Source of the DNA: Dechloromonas denitrificans
Lineage (GTDB): Bacteria > Pseudomonadota > Gammaproteobacteria > Burkholderiales > Rhodocyclaceae
Assembly (NCBI RefSeq): GCF_020510685.1
Contig: NZ_CP075185.1
Span: 372,001-436,000, forward strand
Direction: 5' to 3'
DNA: 64,000 nucleotides
Within the stretch, counting starts at the first letter, position 1; the number at the start of each line of letters is the position of its first letter. Shown here piece after piece: positions 31,961-40,712 of this stretch. The notes beneath the pieces are model-generated. The model saw only the letters and a list, made by a program, of their open reading frames with translations, was not told where the DNA came from and ran no database searches. A program made the position numbers and the translations under genes.

Positions 31961-32869
31961 CTAGGTGGTCGTTGCATTGCGGGTGATCGTGGCCACGGCG
32001 ATGTTGCCGCAGCCCTCATAGCAGATATTCGTGAAACTCAGCATCCGGGCCAGTGCAATACCCCGGCCGTTAGGGTCGAAGGCCCGTTCCGGATCGAATT
32101 CGAGATACTGCTGCCAGTTGAAACCTTTGCCCTCATCGACGATGCGTAGCGAAATGCCGTCGTCTTGACGTTGAAAGGCAAGCCGGACGTGCTTGTTGGC
32201 ATTCTCCGGCAGGCTGCTCCGACGGTCGATTTCAGCGCGCCAGTTGTCTTCCCGCTTGAGTCGGGATTTTTCTGCGTAGCTCAGGCCAAGGTTGCCGTGC
32301 TCGATGCCGTTGATCAGCAGTTCGGAAATGCCGACCACCACATTGCCCGGATCGGGGCACGCCTGGGCGATGAAGGAGGCGAGTTGCCCGGCCTCATCGA
32401 CGGTGCGAATCGAAAATTCTGCCCGGGTGAGAAAGCTCAGGGAGCCGATGTGGTTGTGCAACTGTCGCCGCAACTCGTCCCGCGTTTCGGCATCGGTCAG
32501 GGCGGCATGGACGATGGCCAGCAACTCGTCGCGATCGTAGGGCTTGGTCAGGTAATAGTAGGCGCCGGCTTCGAGACCCTCGCGGATCTCGGCGGGCGAG
32601 TCGGCCGCCGTCTGCATGATGACCGGGATGCCGGCCAGACGGGGATCTCCCTTGATCCGCTTGAGCAGGCCGATGCCATCGAGTTCGGGCATCATGCGGT
32701 CGAGCAGGATGACCTTGAAGTCCGCTTCCGGGTCCTGCAGCATGCGCCAGGCAGCCTCCCCGTTATCGGCTGTCCGCAAGGCCAGCGATGCCTCATCCTC
32801 GAAATATTCGAGCAATATTTCCAGATTGAGCGCTTCGTCATCGACGACCAGAACGCGTGCTTTAGTCAT
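31961..32869 (-). CDS. Response regulator with C-terminal anti-sigma-kinase-like ATPase domain
   Basis: This 302-residue protein has a receiver domain (Asp57 in VILLDRMMPELDG; conserved Lys in YYLTKPYDR). After a linker comes a GHKL ATPase domain of the RsbW type (N-box ISELLINGIEHG, then VDEGKGFNW and GRGIALARM). It has no HisKA dimerisation helix or phospho-histidine, so it is not a standard hybrid kinase. RsbW-type domains phosphorylate STAS antagonists and bind sigma or other targets. The ATG lies inside the end of the kinase gene (8-base overlap), so it is coupled to the sensor kinase. Confidence 0.85.
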   Translation of the reverse strand: MTKARVLVVDDEALNLEILLEYFEDEASLALRTADNGEAAWRMLQDPEADFKVILLDRMMPELDGIGLLKRIKGDPRLAGIPVIMQTAADSPAEIREGLEAGAYYYLTKPYDRDELLAIVHAALTDAETRDELRRQLHNHIGSLSFLTRAEFSIRTVDEAGQLASFIAQACPDPGNVVVGISELLINGIEHGNLGLSYAEKSRLKREDNWRAEIDRRSSLPENANKHVRLAFQRQDDGISLRIVDEGKGFNWQQYLEFDPERAFDPNGRGIALARMLSFTNICYEGCGNIAVATITRNATTT

Positions 32870-34787
32870 GTAGCTCCGAAACCTCTCCAGTCCGGCTATT
32901 GGTCGGCAGGGTTACCGTAAAACAGGCGCCGCCCGCAGCATTGTTGTTCGCAACAATCGTACCACGGTGTTGCATGGCGATTGCCCGGCTGATCGCCAGA
33001 CCAAGCCCGGTGCCGCCCGCTCCGGTGCGGGTGGCGGAGCTTTGCACGAACTTGTCGAAAATGCTTTCTAGTTCCGCCTCCGGGATGCCGATCCCGTGAT
33101 CGATGAAGCGAATGGCCAGCGCCGGCTGGCTGCCGGTATCGTCGAGGCGGCGTCCGCCTGGCAGTTCGGCGGCGCCGAGTTCGAGGCGGATTTTGCCCTG
33201 CGGCGGGGAGAATTTGATCGCGTTGGCCAGCAGGTTGTAGATAATCTGGCTGAGCCGCATCGGATCGGCGCGAATCTCGGTATCGGACGTCATGACCACG
33301 GTTTCGATGCTGAGTTGGCGAGCGAGCAGCAGCGATTCGAGCTGTGTTCTGGCGTGAGCCAGCAAGTCGAGGACATCGACTTGGCTTAACGTCAGATTCA
33401 TCTTCCCGGCTTCCAGTTTCGAGAGGTCAAGCAGCTCGTTGATCAGGCCCAGCAGGCGCTTGGCGCTCAGTTCGATGCGCTGGAAATATTGGCTTAATTT
33501 TGGCTGATTGCCGCCCTCGGCGCGCTTGATGCCGAGCTGGGCAAAGCTCAGGATAGCGTGCATCGGCGTTCGCAGTTCGTGCGACATGTTGGCGAGAAAT
33601 TCCGACTTCGCCTGACTGGCGGCGCGCGCCTGATGCAGCGCCTCGTTGAGCCGGACCGTCCGCTCTTCGACCAGTTCATGCAGATGGTCGCGATGCAGGC
33701 GAAGTTCATGCGTTACCCGGCGGGCGTAACGCTCGGCACGCGCCCGGTGCGTGCTCAGGTGAAAGATCAGCAGGGCCAGTAACAGGCTCCCGGTCAGGCC
33801 GCCATAGAGGATCAGCAAGGCCGGATCGAGTACTCCGTCGTCGGCGTGGTTGAGGCGCGGGTAAAAATGCAGGATCCAGTTGCGGCCGCCAAAATCGATC
33901 TCGTGATGGAAAAACGGCAGGGCGGTGTTCGTCGCCAGGCTTGGGTCGGAGTCGTAGATCAGGGTTGGCGAAGTGGCTCCGGACGAGCCGCCGGAGAGGG
34001 GTTCGTCGAAAATTTTCAGTGCGAAATTGCCCTGCGTGGTCTGTTTCAGAGCGGACAGGAACTCCTCGGTGCGATAGCTGCTGAGGACAATCCCGGCGAA
34101 AGCCTGGCGGCGCTGCTCGGTATTCTTCAATGGCATGTCCGGACGATAGAGTGCATGCACGAGCAGGAAGCCCGGGCGCGGCTTTTCCTTGTCGGCGAGC
34201 AGGGTGACGGGTCCAGTCATGGCGATTTCCCGCCGGGCGATGGCGGCTTCGACGGCCTGGCGCCTGGTCGGTTCGCTCAATAGATCGAAGCCGATGAACG
34301 ACTTGAGTTCTGGCCCTTCCGGGGCGGCAAAAGTGAGCGGTGCGGCGATATCGCCGGCCGATTGCGGAAATATCCGGAAAGTGCTGCGGTCGATCTGCCG
34401 GCGCATCGACCGGACAAACGCCTTTTCTTCGCCGGACCGGACGGCCGATGCGTAGCCAAAGGCGAATAGCCCGGAAAGCCGGCCGCCGACCTCGGTCTCG
34501 CGTGCGAAGCGCCGCCAGGCTGGCAAGTCGAGCTCCGGGTGCGCTGCGGCAAAAGCCTGCAGCGAGTGCAGGAACTGCGCATGCAAGCGCAGCCGTTCGC
34601 GAATTTCGCCGGTGATCGCGGCGCTTTGCTGGATAGCGAAAGCCGCACGGGTTTCGGTTTGCACGCGGGACTGCCAAACCCAGGCGCCCAGCGTCGCCGC
34701 CGCCAGCAGTAAAAAGACGACGACCGGCAACAGCCAGCTCGACAACGAACGGTCTGCGGCATCGGAATAGGGCGGTGGATTGTTCAT
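32862..34787 (-). CDS. Sensor histidine kinase with extracytoplasmic CHASE-type domain
   Basis: This 641-residue inner-membrane kinase has a first transmembrane helix near residues 17-38, a periplasmic CHASE-like domain (about 60-320), a second helix (about 328-348), a short coiled coil, HisKA with His403 in NMSHELRTPMHA, and a HATPase domain with ANAIKFSP, DHGIGIPEAEL and GTGLGLAIS. Residues needed for autophosphorylation are present. Its two downstream neighbours are receivers without other obvious kinases, so it is the likely phosphate donor for both. The periplasmic ligand is unknown. The ABC exporter gene ends 38 bases upstream. Confidence 0.88.
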   Translation of the reverse strand: MNNPPPYSDAADRSLSSWLLPVVVFLLLAAATLGAWVWQSRVQTETRAAFAIQQSAAITGEIRERLRLHAQFLHSLQAFAAAHPELDLPAWRRFARETEVGGRLSGLFAFGYASAVRSGEEKAFVRSMRRQIDRSTFRIFPQSAGDIAAPLTFAAPEGPELKSFIGFDLLSEPTRRQAVEAAIARREIAMTGPVTLLADKEKPRPGFLLVHALYRPDMPLKNTEQRRQAFAGIVLSSYRTEEFLSALKQTTQGNFALKIFDEPLSGGSSGATSPTLIYDSDPSLATNTALPFFHHEIDFGGRNWILHFYPRLNHADDGVLDPALLILYGGLTGSLLLALLIFHLSTHRARAERYARRVTHELRLHRDHLHELVEERTVRLNEALHQARAASQAKSEFLANMSHELRTPMHAILSFAQLGIKRAEGGNQPKLSQYFQRIELSAKRLLGLINELLDLSKLEAGKMNLTLSQVDVLDLLAHARTQLESLLLARQLSIETVVMTSDTEIRADPMRLSQIIYNLLANAIKFSPPQGKIRLELGAAELPGGRRLDDTGSQPALAIRFIDHGIGIPEAELESIFDKFVQSSATRTGAGGTGLGLAISRAIAMQHRGTIVANNNAAGGACFTVTLPTNSRTGEVSELHD

Positions 34788-34825
34788 CGATGGAGGGCGT
34801 AACGGCCGGCAGTATAGAACTTAAG

Positions 34826-36643
34826 CTACGCGCCGGCCGGGCTCTTTTCCCTGTCTTCCTGCTGCTGAAGGTTCCACATCCGGGCGTATTGCCCGTCGGC
34901 GGCGAGCAGCGCGCCATGACTGCCGCGCTCGATGATGTGGCCATCGCTCATGACCAGGATTTCGTCGGCATTCATCACGGTCGATAGCCGGTGGGCGATG
35001 ACCAGCGTGGTCCGGCCGATGGCGGCGAATTCAAGCTGGCTCTGGATGGCCCGTTCGGTCGCCGAGTCGAGTGCCGAGGTGGCTTCATCGAATATCAGGA
35101 TGGGCGGATTCTTGAGCAGTGCCCGGGCAATGGCGACCCGCTGTTTTTCACCGCCGGACAGCTTGAGGCCGCGTTCGCCGACCCGGGTTTCGTATTTTTG
35201 CGGCAAGGATTCGATGAACTCGTGCAACTGGGCGGCGCGGGCCGCGCCATAGACTTCCTCCCGGCTGGCCGTCGGTCGGCCGTAGTTGATATTGTAGAAA
35301 ATCGAGTCGTTGAACAGCACGGTATCCTGCGGCACGATGCCGATGGCGGCGCGCAGGCTGTTTTGCTTTAGGCTGCGCAGGTCGTGGCCGTTGATCCGGA
35401 TGGCCCCGCCGGTAACGTCGTAGAAACGGTAGAGCAGGCGCGACAGCGTCGATTTGCCGGCTCCGGAATGGCCGACCACGGCCACCGTCTTGCCCGGCGC
35501 GATGGCGAAATCGACGTTCTTGAGAATCTGGCGGTCCGGGTCGTAGCCGAAATTGACCGCGTCGAAGTTGATCTGCAGCGGCCCGCTCGGCAGTTCGCGG
35601 GCGTCCGGGGCGTCGGCAATCTCGCGGTTTTCCTGGAGCAGCTTGAACATCCGCTCGATGTCGGCCAGCGCCTGGCGGATTTCGCGATAGACGATGCCGA
35701 GGAAATTGAGCGGTGCGTAAAGCTGGATCAGGAATGCATTGACCAGCACCAGGTCGCCGATCGTCATGTGGCCCTCGACCACGCCGTTGGCCGCCCGCCA
35801 CATCATCGCCGTGACGCCGAGGGCGATGATCGCCTGCTGACCGAGATTGAGGAAGGCGAGGGTAGTCTGGCTGCGCGTCGCGGCGTCTTCCCACTTGAGC
35901 ATCTGCTCGTCGTAGCGACGGGCTTCCCAGGCTTCGTTGTTGAAATATTTGACGGTCTCGTAATTGAGCAGGCTGTCCACCGCCCGGGTGTTGGCCGCCG
36001 AGTCGTTTTCATTGACCGCCCGGCGGATGTCGATCCGCCAGTTGCTGACCTTGACCGTGAACACGATGTAGCTGACCAGCGAAACCAGCGTGATCAATAC
36101 ATAGCCGCTGTCGTATTTGACGAACAGGATGGCCAGCACCAGCCCGATTTCGACCAGGGTCGGCAGGATCGAATACAGCGTGTAGGAAATCAGGCTGGAA
36201 ATCGACCGGCTACCCCGCTCGATGTCGCGCGACACGCCGCCGGTCTGGCGCTCGAGATGAAAGCGCAGGCTGAGCGCGTGCAGGTGGCCGAACACTTCCA
36301 AGGCGACCTGGCGGACGGCGCGCTGGGTGACGCGGGCGAAGAGGATTTCGCGCAATTCGGTAAACAATGCCGTCGAAAAGCGCAGCATCCCGTACAGGCC
36401 GAGGAGCAGCGCCGGCAGCGCCAGTACCTGCTGGGTGTTCGACAGGCCGTCGATCATCTCCTTGAAGACCATCGGGACGCTGACGTTGGCGACCTTGGCG
36501 GCAACCAGGCAGCCCAGTGCGGCGATGACGCGCAACCGGTAGCGCCAGAGATAGGGGAACAGCGTCCGCACGGTCAGCCACAGGTGGGTTTCGGCCAGCG
36601 GCTGGCCGGCTGGCGGTTTGGGGAGGGCGGTGGTGCGGCGCAT
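34826..36643 (-). CDS. Atm1-type ABC exporter (fused permease and ATPase)
   Basis: This 605-residue half-transporter has six predicted membrane helices followed by an ATPase domain with VVGHSGAGKST (Walker A), [15 protein letters not shown] (signature) and ILIFDEATSALD (Walker B). The membrane-domain segment SAANTRAVDSLLNYETVKYF is characteristic of the Atm1/HMT1 group, which exports glutathione-linked metal or sulfur compounds. ATG 36643 begins MRRTTALPKPP. It heads a string of eight - strand genes and is divergent from the thioesterase gene 101 bases away. Confidence 0.88.
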   Translation of the reverse strand: MRRTTALPKPPAGQPLAETHLWLTVRTLFPYLWRYRLRVIAALGCLVAAKVANVSVPMVFKEMIDGLSNTQQVLALPALLLGLYGMLRFSTALFTELREILFARVTQRAVRQVALEVFGHLHALSLRFHLERQTGGVSRDIERGSRSISSLISYTLYSILPTLVEIGLVLAILFVKYDSGYVLITLVSLVSYIVFTVKVSNWRIDIRRAVNENDSAANTRAVDSLLNYETVKYFNNEAWEARRYDEQMLKWEDAATRSQTTLAFLNLGQQAIIALGVTAMMWRAANGVVEGHMTIGDLVLVNAFLIQLYAPLNFLGIVYREIRQALADIERMFKLLQENREIADAPDARELPSGPLQINFDAVNFGYDPDRQILKNVDFAIAPGKTVAVVGHSGAGKSTLSRLLYRFYDVTGGAIRINGHDLRSLKQNSLRAAIGIVPQDTVLFNDSIFYNINYGRPTASREEVYGAARAAQLHEFIESLPQKYETRVGERGLKLSGGEKQRVAIARALLKNPPILIFDEATSALDSATERAIQSQLEFAAIGRTTLVIAHRLSTVMNADEILVMSDGHIIERGSHGALLAADGQYARMWNLQQQEDREKSPAGA

Positions 36644-36744
36644 CGTGAAACCTGTTCTGGGATGTTGTTCGGTGGTGGGCGCCAGTATATGAAAACTGGC
36701 CGGTTTCCGCGAAAATCAGGCATTGATTTAATTTTGGATAAATT

Positions 36745-37158
36745 ATGACCGTCGACCGCATCGTCCTCCCTGCCCGGCACTCAACGCTGCGCGTTGTTCC
36801 GATGCCGGCCGATCTCAACCAGAACGGCGATGTTTTCGGCGGCTGGGTCATGGCCCAGGTCGACGTGGCTGGCGCCATTCCGGCGATGCGCCGGGCGCGC
36901 GGCCGGGTCGCGACGGTGTCAGTCAACTCCTTCCTGTTCAAGCAGCCGGTCTCGGTCGGGGATATCGTCAGTCTTTATGCCGAAATCGTACGGGTCGGCA
37001 AAACCTCGATTACCGTCAAGGTCGAGGTTTATGCCGAGCGCAATTACAGCGATCCGATCACCGTCAAGGTGACCGAGGCGGAGCTGACCTACGTGGCAAT
37101 CGATATGGCCGGAAACAAGCGCGCGCTTCCGCCCGAAAAACCGTCCGAAATGGAATAA
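36745..37158 (+). CDS. yciA: Acyl-CoA thioesterase, YciA type
   Basis: This 137-residue hotdog-fold protein hydrolyses acyl-CoA thioesters. The segment NQNGDVFGGWVMAQVDVAGA, with the catalytic Asp region, and VNSFLFKQPVSVGDIVSLYAE are characteristic. Family members act as trimers of dimers on a broad range of acyl-CoAs. It begins 101 bases from the divergent ABC exporter, and the FadL-type porin follows 45 bases after it, suggesting a fatty-acid link. Confidence 0.88.
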   Translation: MTVDRIVLPARHSTLRVVPMPADLNQNGDVFGGWVMAQVDVAGAIPAMRRARGRVATVSVNSFLFKQPVSVGDIVSLYAEIVRVGKTSITVKVEVYAERNYSDPITVKVTEAELTYVAIDMAGNKRALPPEKPSEME

Positions 37159-37203
37159 AATCGCGCGGTTAATCAATTCGCCCGCCTTCGAGAGAATCAA
37201 GCA

Positions 37204-38394
37204 ATGAATAAAATGACGCTGCGTATCCTGCCTGCTCTGCTGTTGGCTGCCTTTTCCGGCGCTGCATCGGCCGCTGCCTTCCAGCTCTGGGAGCAGAATG
37301 CCAGCGGCCTGGCTACGGCATATGCCGGCTCGGCAGCGGTCGCCGACAACGCCGGTACGGTCTTTTTCAATCCGGCCGGCATGACGCAGCTGACCGGCTT
37401 TCAGCTGTCGGCCGGCGTCGCGGGCGTTGGGCCAAGCTATGAGTTCCGCAATGAGGGTTCGACCGGCCCCCTGCTTGGTTCGGGCGGCAACGGTGGCAAT
37501 GCCGGCGGCTGGGCGGCCGTGCCGAATGCCTACCTGTCCTGGCAAGTGGCGCCGCAAGTCTTTCTCGGCCTCGGTATCTCGTCGCCGTTCGGGCTCCAGA
37601 CAAAATACGACGACAGCAACTGGGTTGGCCGTAGCTATTCGCTGAAGTCGGAAATCAAGACGGTAAATTACAACCCGTCGATCGCTTACCGGCTCAATGA
37701 CAAGGTTTCCTTGGGCTTCGGGATCAATTACCAGACCATCGATGCGGAACTGACCAGCGCCGGGGCGCGCCTGAAAGGCGACGATGCCGCCTGGGGCTGG
37801 AATGCCGGAGCCTTGTTCACGTTGTCGCCGGCCATGCGGGTCGGGGTTTCCTATCGTTCGGCCATCGACTACACGCTCGAAGGCACGGCGAATGGCGTGA
37901 TGCCGGTGAAAGCCGATGTCAAATTGCCGGATACGTTCATTCTCTCCGTCTGGCAGCAGGTTTCCGACCGCTGGGAAGCGATGGGTGATTTGTCCTACAC
38001 GCGCTGGAATACCATCAAGTCGCTCGATGTCTTTAGTCGCAACTCCGGTGCGCTGGCTTCCTCGGAGGCCTTCAACTACAAGAATTCATGGCGCTTTGCC
38101 TGGGGCGCCGCATATCAGGCCAGCAATGCGCTGAAGCTCAAGTTCGGCATCGCCTATGACCGTACGCCGGTCACCGACAACGATCGTTCGGCCCGTGTGC
38201 CGGACAACGACCGCGTCTGGTTGTCGCTCGGCGGTCAATGGAATGCCGGCAGCTACGGCAAGGTCGATCTCGGTTACGCCTATCTTTACGCCAAGGATCC
38301 GAGCGTTGCCCAGCTCAAGCAAACGACGACGCTGCGCGGCAGCTATGACGTCAGCGCCCACGTTGTCGGCGTGCAGTATTCGGTAGGGTTCTAA
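37204..38394 (+). CDS. Outer-membrane FadL/OmpP1/TodX-family transporter
   Basis: This 396-residue protein has a signal peptide (residues about 1-24, ending SAA) and then AAFQLWEQNASGLATAYAG and FFNPAGMTQL, the N-terminal plug motifs of the FadL family, which move long-chain fatty acids or hydrophobic aromatics across the outer membrane. The rest alternates short amphipathic strands and ends in aromatic Phe, as expected for a beta-barrel. The substrate cannot be read from sequence; a thioesterase gene lies just upstream. Confidence 0.9.
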   Translation: MNKMTLRILPALLLAAFSGAASAAAFQLWEQNASGLATAYAGSAAVADNAGTVFFNPAGMTQLTGFQLSAGVAGVGPSYEFRNEGSTGPLLGSGGNGGNAGGWAAVPNAYLSWQVAPQVFLGLGISSPFGLQTKYDDSNWVGRSYSLKSEIKTVNYNPSIAYRLNDKVSLGFGINYQTIDAELTSAGARLKGDDAAWGWNAGALFTLSPAMRVGVSYRSAIDYTLEGTANGVMPVKADVKLPDTFILSVWQQVSDRWEAMGDLSYTRWNTIKSLDVFSRNSGALASSEAFNYKNSWRFAWGAAYQASNALKLKFGIAYDRTPVTDNDRSARVPDNDRVWLSLGGQWNAGSYGKVDLGYAYLYAKDPSVAQLKQTTTLRGSYDVSAHVVGVQYSVGF

Positions 38395-38400
38395 GCCTTC

Positions 38401-38949
38401 GTGCTCGGAGGGAATTTGCCGACACTTGAACTGGGCGGTATCTCGCTGGGGGTGCGTGAAGGCGTAATCATCCTGATTTCGCTGGTCGCCATCTATATGG
38501 TGTTCGAGTTGTGGCGCATGCGGCGCATCCGTCACAAGCGCCTGTCGGCGACCCTGCCGGAAACGCCGCCGACGCTAGAGCCATCGGTCGAACCCCTGGC
38601 CGGATCGGCTGCGGAAGAGGCTGGGGCGGCCGAGGAGCTTTGGGAGCGGGCGCCGGCCGGCATGGCCGAGGAAATGATGCGGCAGAGCCTTGAGCAGGAA
38701 ATGGCCCAATTGCGCGACGAAGTCGATTCCATTCGCGGCGAACTGGCCGCCTTGCGCGAAGACATGTTGCAGGAGTTGGCGCATGTCCAGGCATCGCAAT
38801 CGGTTTCCCCGATTTACGGCGATGCGATGCAGATGGCTTTGGCCGGTTACGAGCCGGCGATGATTGCCGAACGTTGCGGCATTGCCCGCGCCGAGGCGGA
38901 ACTGGTGGTGGCGCTGGCCAAGAGCCAGGAGCGGGGAGGGGCGGAATGA
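38401..38949 (+). CDS. DUF2802-family membrane-anchored protein
   Basis: This 182-residue protein (GTG start) has one N-terminal membrane helix (residues about 20-37, VIILISLVAIYMVFELW), a basic stop-transfer patch, a Pro/Ala linker, a coiled coil (about 98-130) and a C-terminal helical domain (IYGDAMQMALAGYEPAMIAE, then RCGIARAEAELVVALAKS) matching the DUF2802 family of unknown function. A TTG at 38416 behind GGAGGG is an alternative start. It begins 6 bases after the FadL-type gene and overlaps the SPOR gene as ATGA. Confidence 0.78.
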   Translation: MLGGNLPTLELGGISLGVREGVIILISLVAIYMVFELWRMRRIRHKRLSATLPETPPTLEPSVEPLAGSAAEEAGAAEELWERAPAGMAEEMMRQSLEQEMAQLRDEVDSIRGELAALREDMLQELAHVQASQSVSPIYGDAMQMALAGYEPAMIAERCGIARAEAELVVALAKSQERGGAE

Positions 38950-39755
38950 CGGAAAAATCGACAACACCCGAAAACGAGGACAACGCTGCCGATTTGCGCG
39001 GTACGCTGATCAAGCGTCTGGCGGTTGCCGGCGTCCTGGTTGCCGTCCTGCTCGGCGTGCTGGCTTTCTTCGACTACCTGGCTTCGCCGCCGGAAGAACC
39101 GGAGGCCCAGGTATTCACCCAGCCGGTACCGGTTGCCCCGAAAAAGGAAGTGTCGCAGCCGGTGACGCCGGCCGAGAACCTGCCGGAACCGCCTACCGCC
39201 GCGGCCGTGCCGGAACCGGTTGCCGAAGCCGCCGCACCGGCCGTGGCCGAGAGCAAACCGGAGCCAAGTCCGGAAAGCCGTCCAGCAGCGCCATCTCCCG
39301 CCGCCCCAGCGAAGACTCCAGGCGCCCCGTCGCCAGCTGCGACGCCGGCGCCGGTGCGCCCGCTGGCGCCAGCCCCGGTTCGTCAGCCATCACCAACGCC
39401 GCGTGCGGCCCCCGAGGCTAGCGCCGGCCCTAGCGTGGCACCCGAGCCGTCGGTTGTCGCGCCCGCCAAACCGGCGGCCCGCGTTGTCGAGACGCGCAGC
39501 GCACCGCCCGCTCCGCCGTCCGGCGTGGCACGGCTATTCGCTGGCTTCGTTTTGCAGGCCGGGGTGTTTACCAGTGCGCAGCGGGCTGAGGAGTTGCACG
39601 CCAAACTGACCTTGAGCGGCGTACCGTCGACGCTGGAGACGCGGGTCCAAGTTGGCCCCTTCAGCACTCGCAAGGAAGCCGAAGCGGCGCAAGCCAAGCT
39701 CAGGGAACTGGGCGTCGAGACAATACTGGTTCCCCCTAAGGGCGGCCGCCCCTAA
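38946..39755 (+). CDS. SPOR-domain cell-envelope protein
   Basis: This 269-residue bitopic protein has a membrane helix near residues 22-42, a long low-complexity Pro/Ala/Glu-rich linker (about 50-190), and a C-terminal SPOR domain (FAGFVLQAGVFTSAQRAEEL ... VQVGPFSTRKEAEAAQAKLR). SPOR domains bind denuded glycan strands at the division site. ATG 38946 overlaps the DUF2802 stop codon. Its stop is one base from the converging lipoprotein gene. Confidence 0.88.
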   Translation: MTEKSTTPENEDNAADLRGTLIKRLAVAGVLVAVLLGVLAFFDYLASPPEEPEAQVFTQPVPVAPKKEVSQPVTPAENLPEPPTAAAVPEPVAEAAAPAVAESKPEPSPESRPAAPSPAAPAKTPGAPSPAATPAPVRPLAPAPVRQPSPTPRAAPEASAGPSVAPEPSVVAPAKPAARVVETRSAPPAPPSGVARLFAGFVLQAGVFTSAQRAEELHAKLTLSGVPSTLETRVQVGPFSTRKEAEAAQAKLRELGVETILVPPKGGRP

Positions 39756-39756
39756 C

Positions 39757-40080
39757 TCAGGGCATCCCGGGCAGGCGCGGCAATCCGAGGCTGCGGCGAA
39801 TGTCGCGGTGCACCTGGGCCGGGCTGGGAATCGGCGCCTCCATCCGGCGCGGCTCTTCGTAGCGACGTTCTTCCCGGTAATAGCGGCCGCCGCGATCGCC
39901 GTAGCCATAGCCGTCGTAATAGGTATTCGGGTAGGCGTGGCGGTAAGTCGGGTAGGTCTCGACATAGACCGGCGGCCCGCGATAGCCGACTGGATGCGCC
40001 GGGGCCACGATGCAGCCCCCCAGGCTGCCGAGCAGGGCGGCAGCGAGGGCGAATCGAATGAGTTTTTGCAGCAAGGGCAT
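39757..40080 (-). CDS. Small Tyr/Arg/Pro-rich lipoprotein
   Basis: This 107-residue predicted lipoprotein has a lipobox LGGC with Cys23. The mature part is dominated by Tyr, Arg, Pro and Gly, a composition typical of disordered envelope proteins. No family is recognised. It converges with the SPOR gene, and hairpins fill the 89-base gap upstream. Confidence 0.7.
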   Translation of the reverse strand: MPLLQKLIRFALAAALLGSLGGCIVAPAHPVGYRGPPVYVETYPTYRHAYPNTYYDGYGYGDRGGRYYREERRYEEPRRMEAPIPSPAQVHRDIRRSLGLPRLPGMP

Positions 40081-40081
40081 T

Positions 40082-40152
40082 GGGGGCGACTCCGTTCAGT
40101 GTGTACCTGTTTAACGCACTCGCCCCCGGCCCGGCCGACGGCAGGGCCGGGC
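40082..40152. repeat. Two GC-rich inverted repeats between lipoprotein genes
   Basis: GGGGGCGA (40082-40089) pairs with TCGCCCCC (40120-40127), and GCCCGGCC (40129-40136) pairs with GGCCGGGC (40145-40152). On the - strand the second could end the upstream lipoprotein transcript, although there is no T-run. Confidence 0.5.
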
Positions 40153-40169
40153 TGCTTTGTAACAAGACG

Positions 40170-40712
40170 TTAGAGGTCTAGTCCGGCAATGGCGGCAAGG
40201 CCCTGACTGATATTGTCCCGAGCGGCTGCCTCGACTGCCAGTCGCAGGCGGGTGACGGCGGCAAAGGCGTCGCCCATGGTCGCCGTTCCGGAGGATTTGA
40301 CTGATTTGCGCATGACCACCGATTGGTCGGCCGTCCGCGATAGCGACCAGCCGGTTTCCATCTCAACGGTAAATGTTGTCCCGAAGATCGGTTTCGCCAG
40401 GCTCGTCACGCGAACGCTCAGTGCGTAATCGCCACCGGCTCCCTGGACGATGCTCTTGAACAGCTTGTTTTGCACCACGGCATCTTCGATGGCCGCCTTC
40501 AGGTCGGCATCGGCGATATTGCTGCTGTCCATGGCCCCGGTTTCCGCGCCGCCACTGGCTTGAACCGCCAGGCTATGGGGGAAATGCTTGCTGGTCGTCA
40601 GGCCCGTTGGTGTCATCCCTTCGCGACTGGCCGGCGAGGAACAGCCAACCAGGGTGAAGGCGAGGGCGGTCGCAAGGAGAAGCGCGCTGCCGCGGGAAAT
40701 TGATCGTCCCAT
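40170..40712 (-). CDS. Predicted lipoprotein of unknown function
   Basis: This 180-residue protein has a signal peptide with lipobox LVGC (Cys24), so it is a lipoprotein. The mature part contains short beta-prone segments (DYALSVRVTSLAKPIFG, FTVEMETGWSLSRT) and a helical C-terminus. No family is recognised. Its ATG follows the TAA of the next lipoprotein gene directly, so the two are translationally coupled. Confidence 0.72.
   Translation of the reverse strand: MGRSISRGSALLLATALAFTLVGCSSPASREGMTPTGLTTSKHFPHSLAVQASGGAETGAMDSSNIADADLKAAIEDAVVQNKLFKSIVQGAGGDYALSVRVTSLAKPIFGTTFTVEMETGWSLSRTADQSVVMRKSVKSSGTATMGDAFAAVTRLRLAVEAAARDNISQGLAAIAGLDL

Noticed and set aside
36690..36735. Possible promoters in the spacer between the Atm1-type gene and yciA (TATACT on -, TTTAAT on +)
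   Set aside because: The -10-like boxes have no acceptable -35 partner at 16-18 bases.
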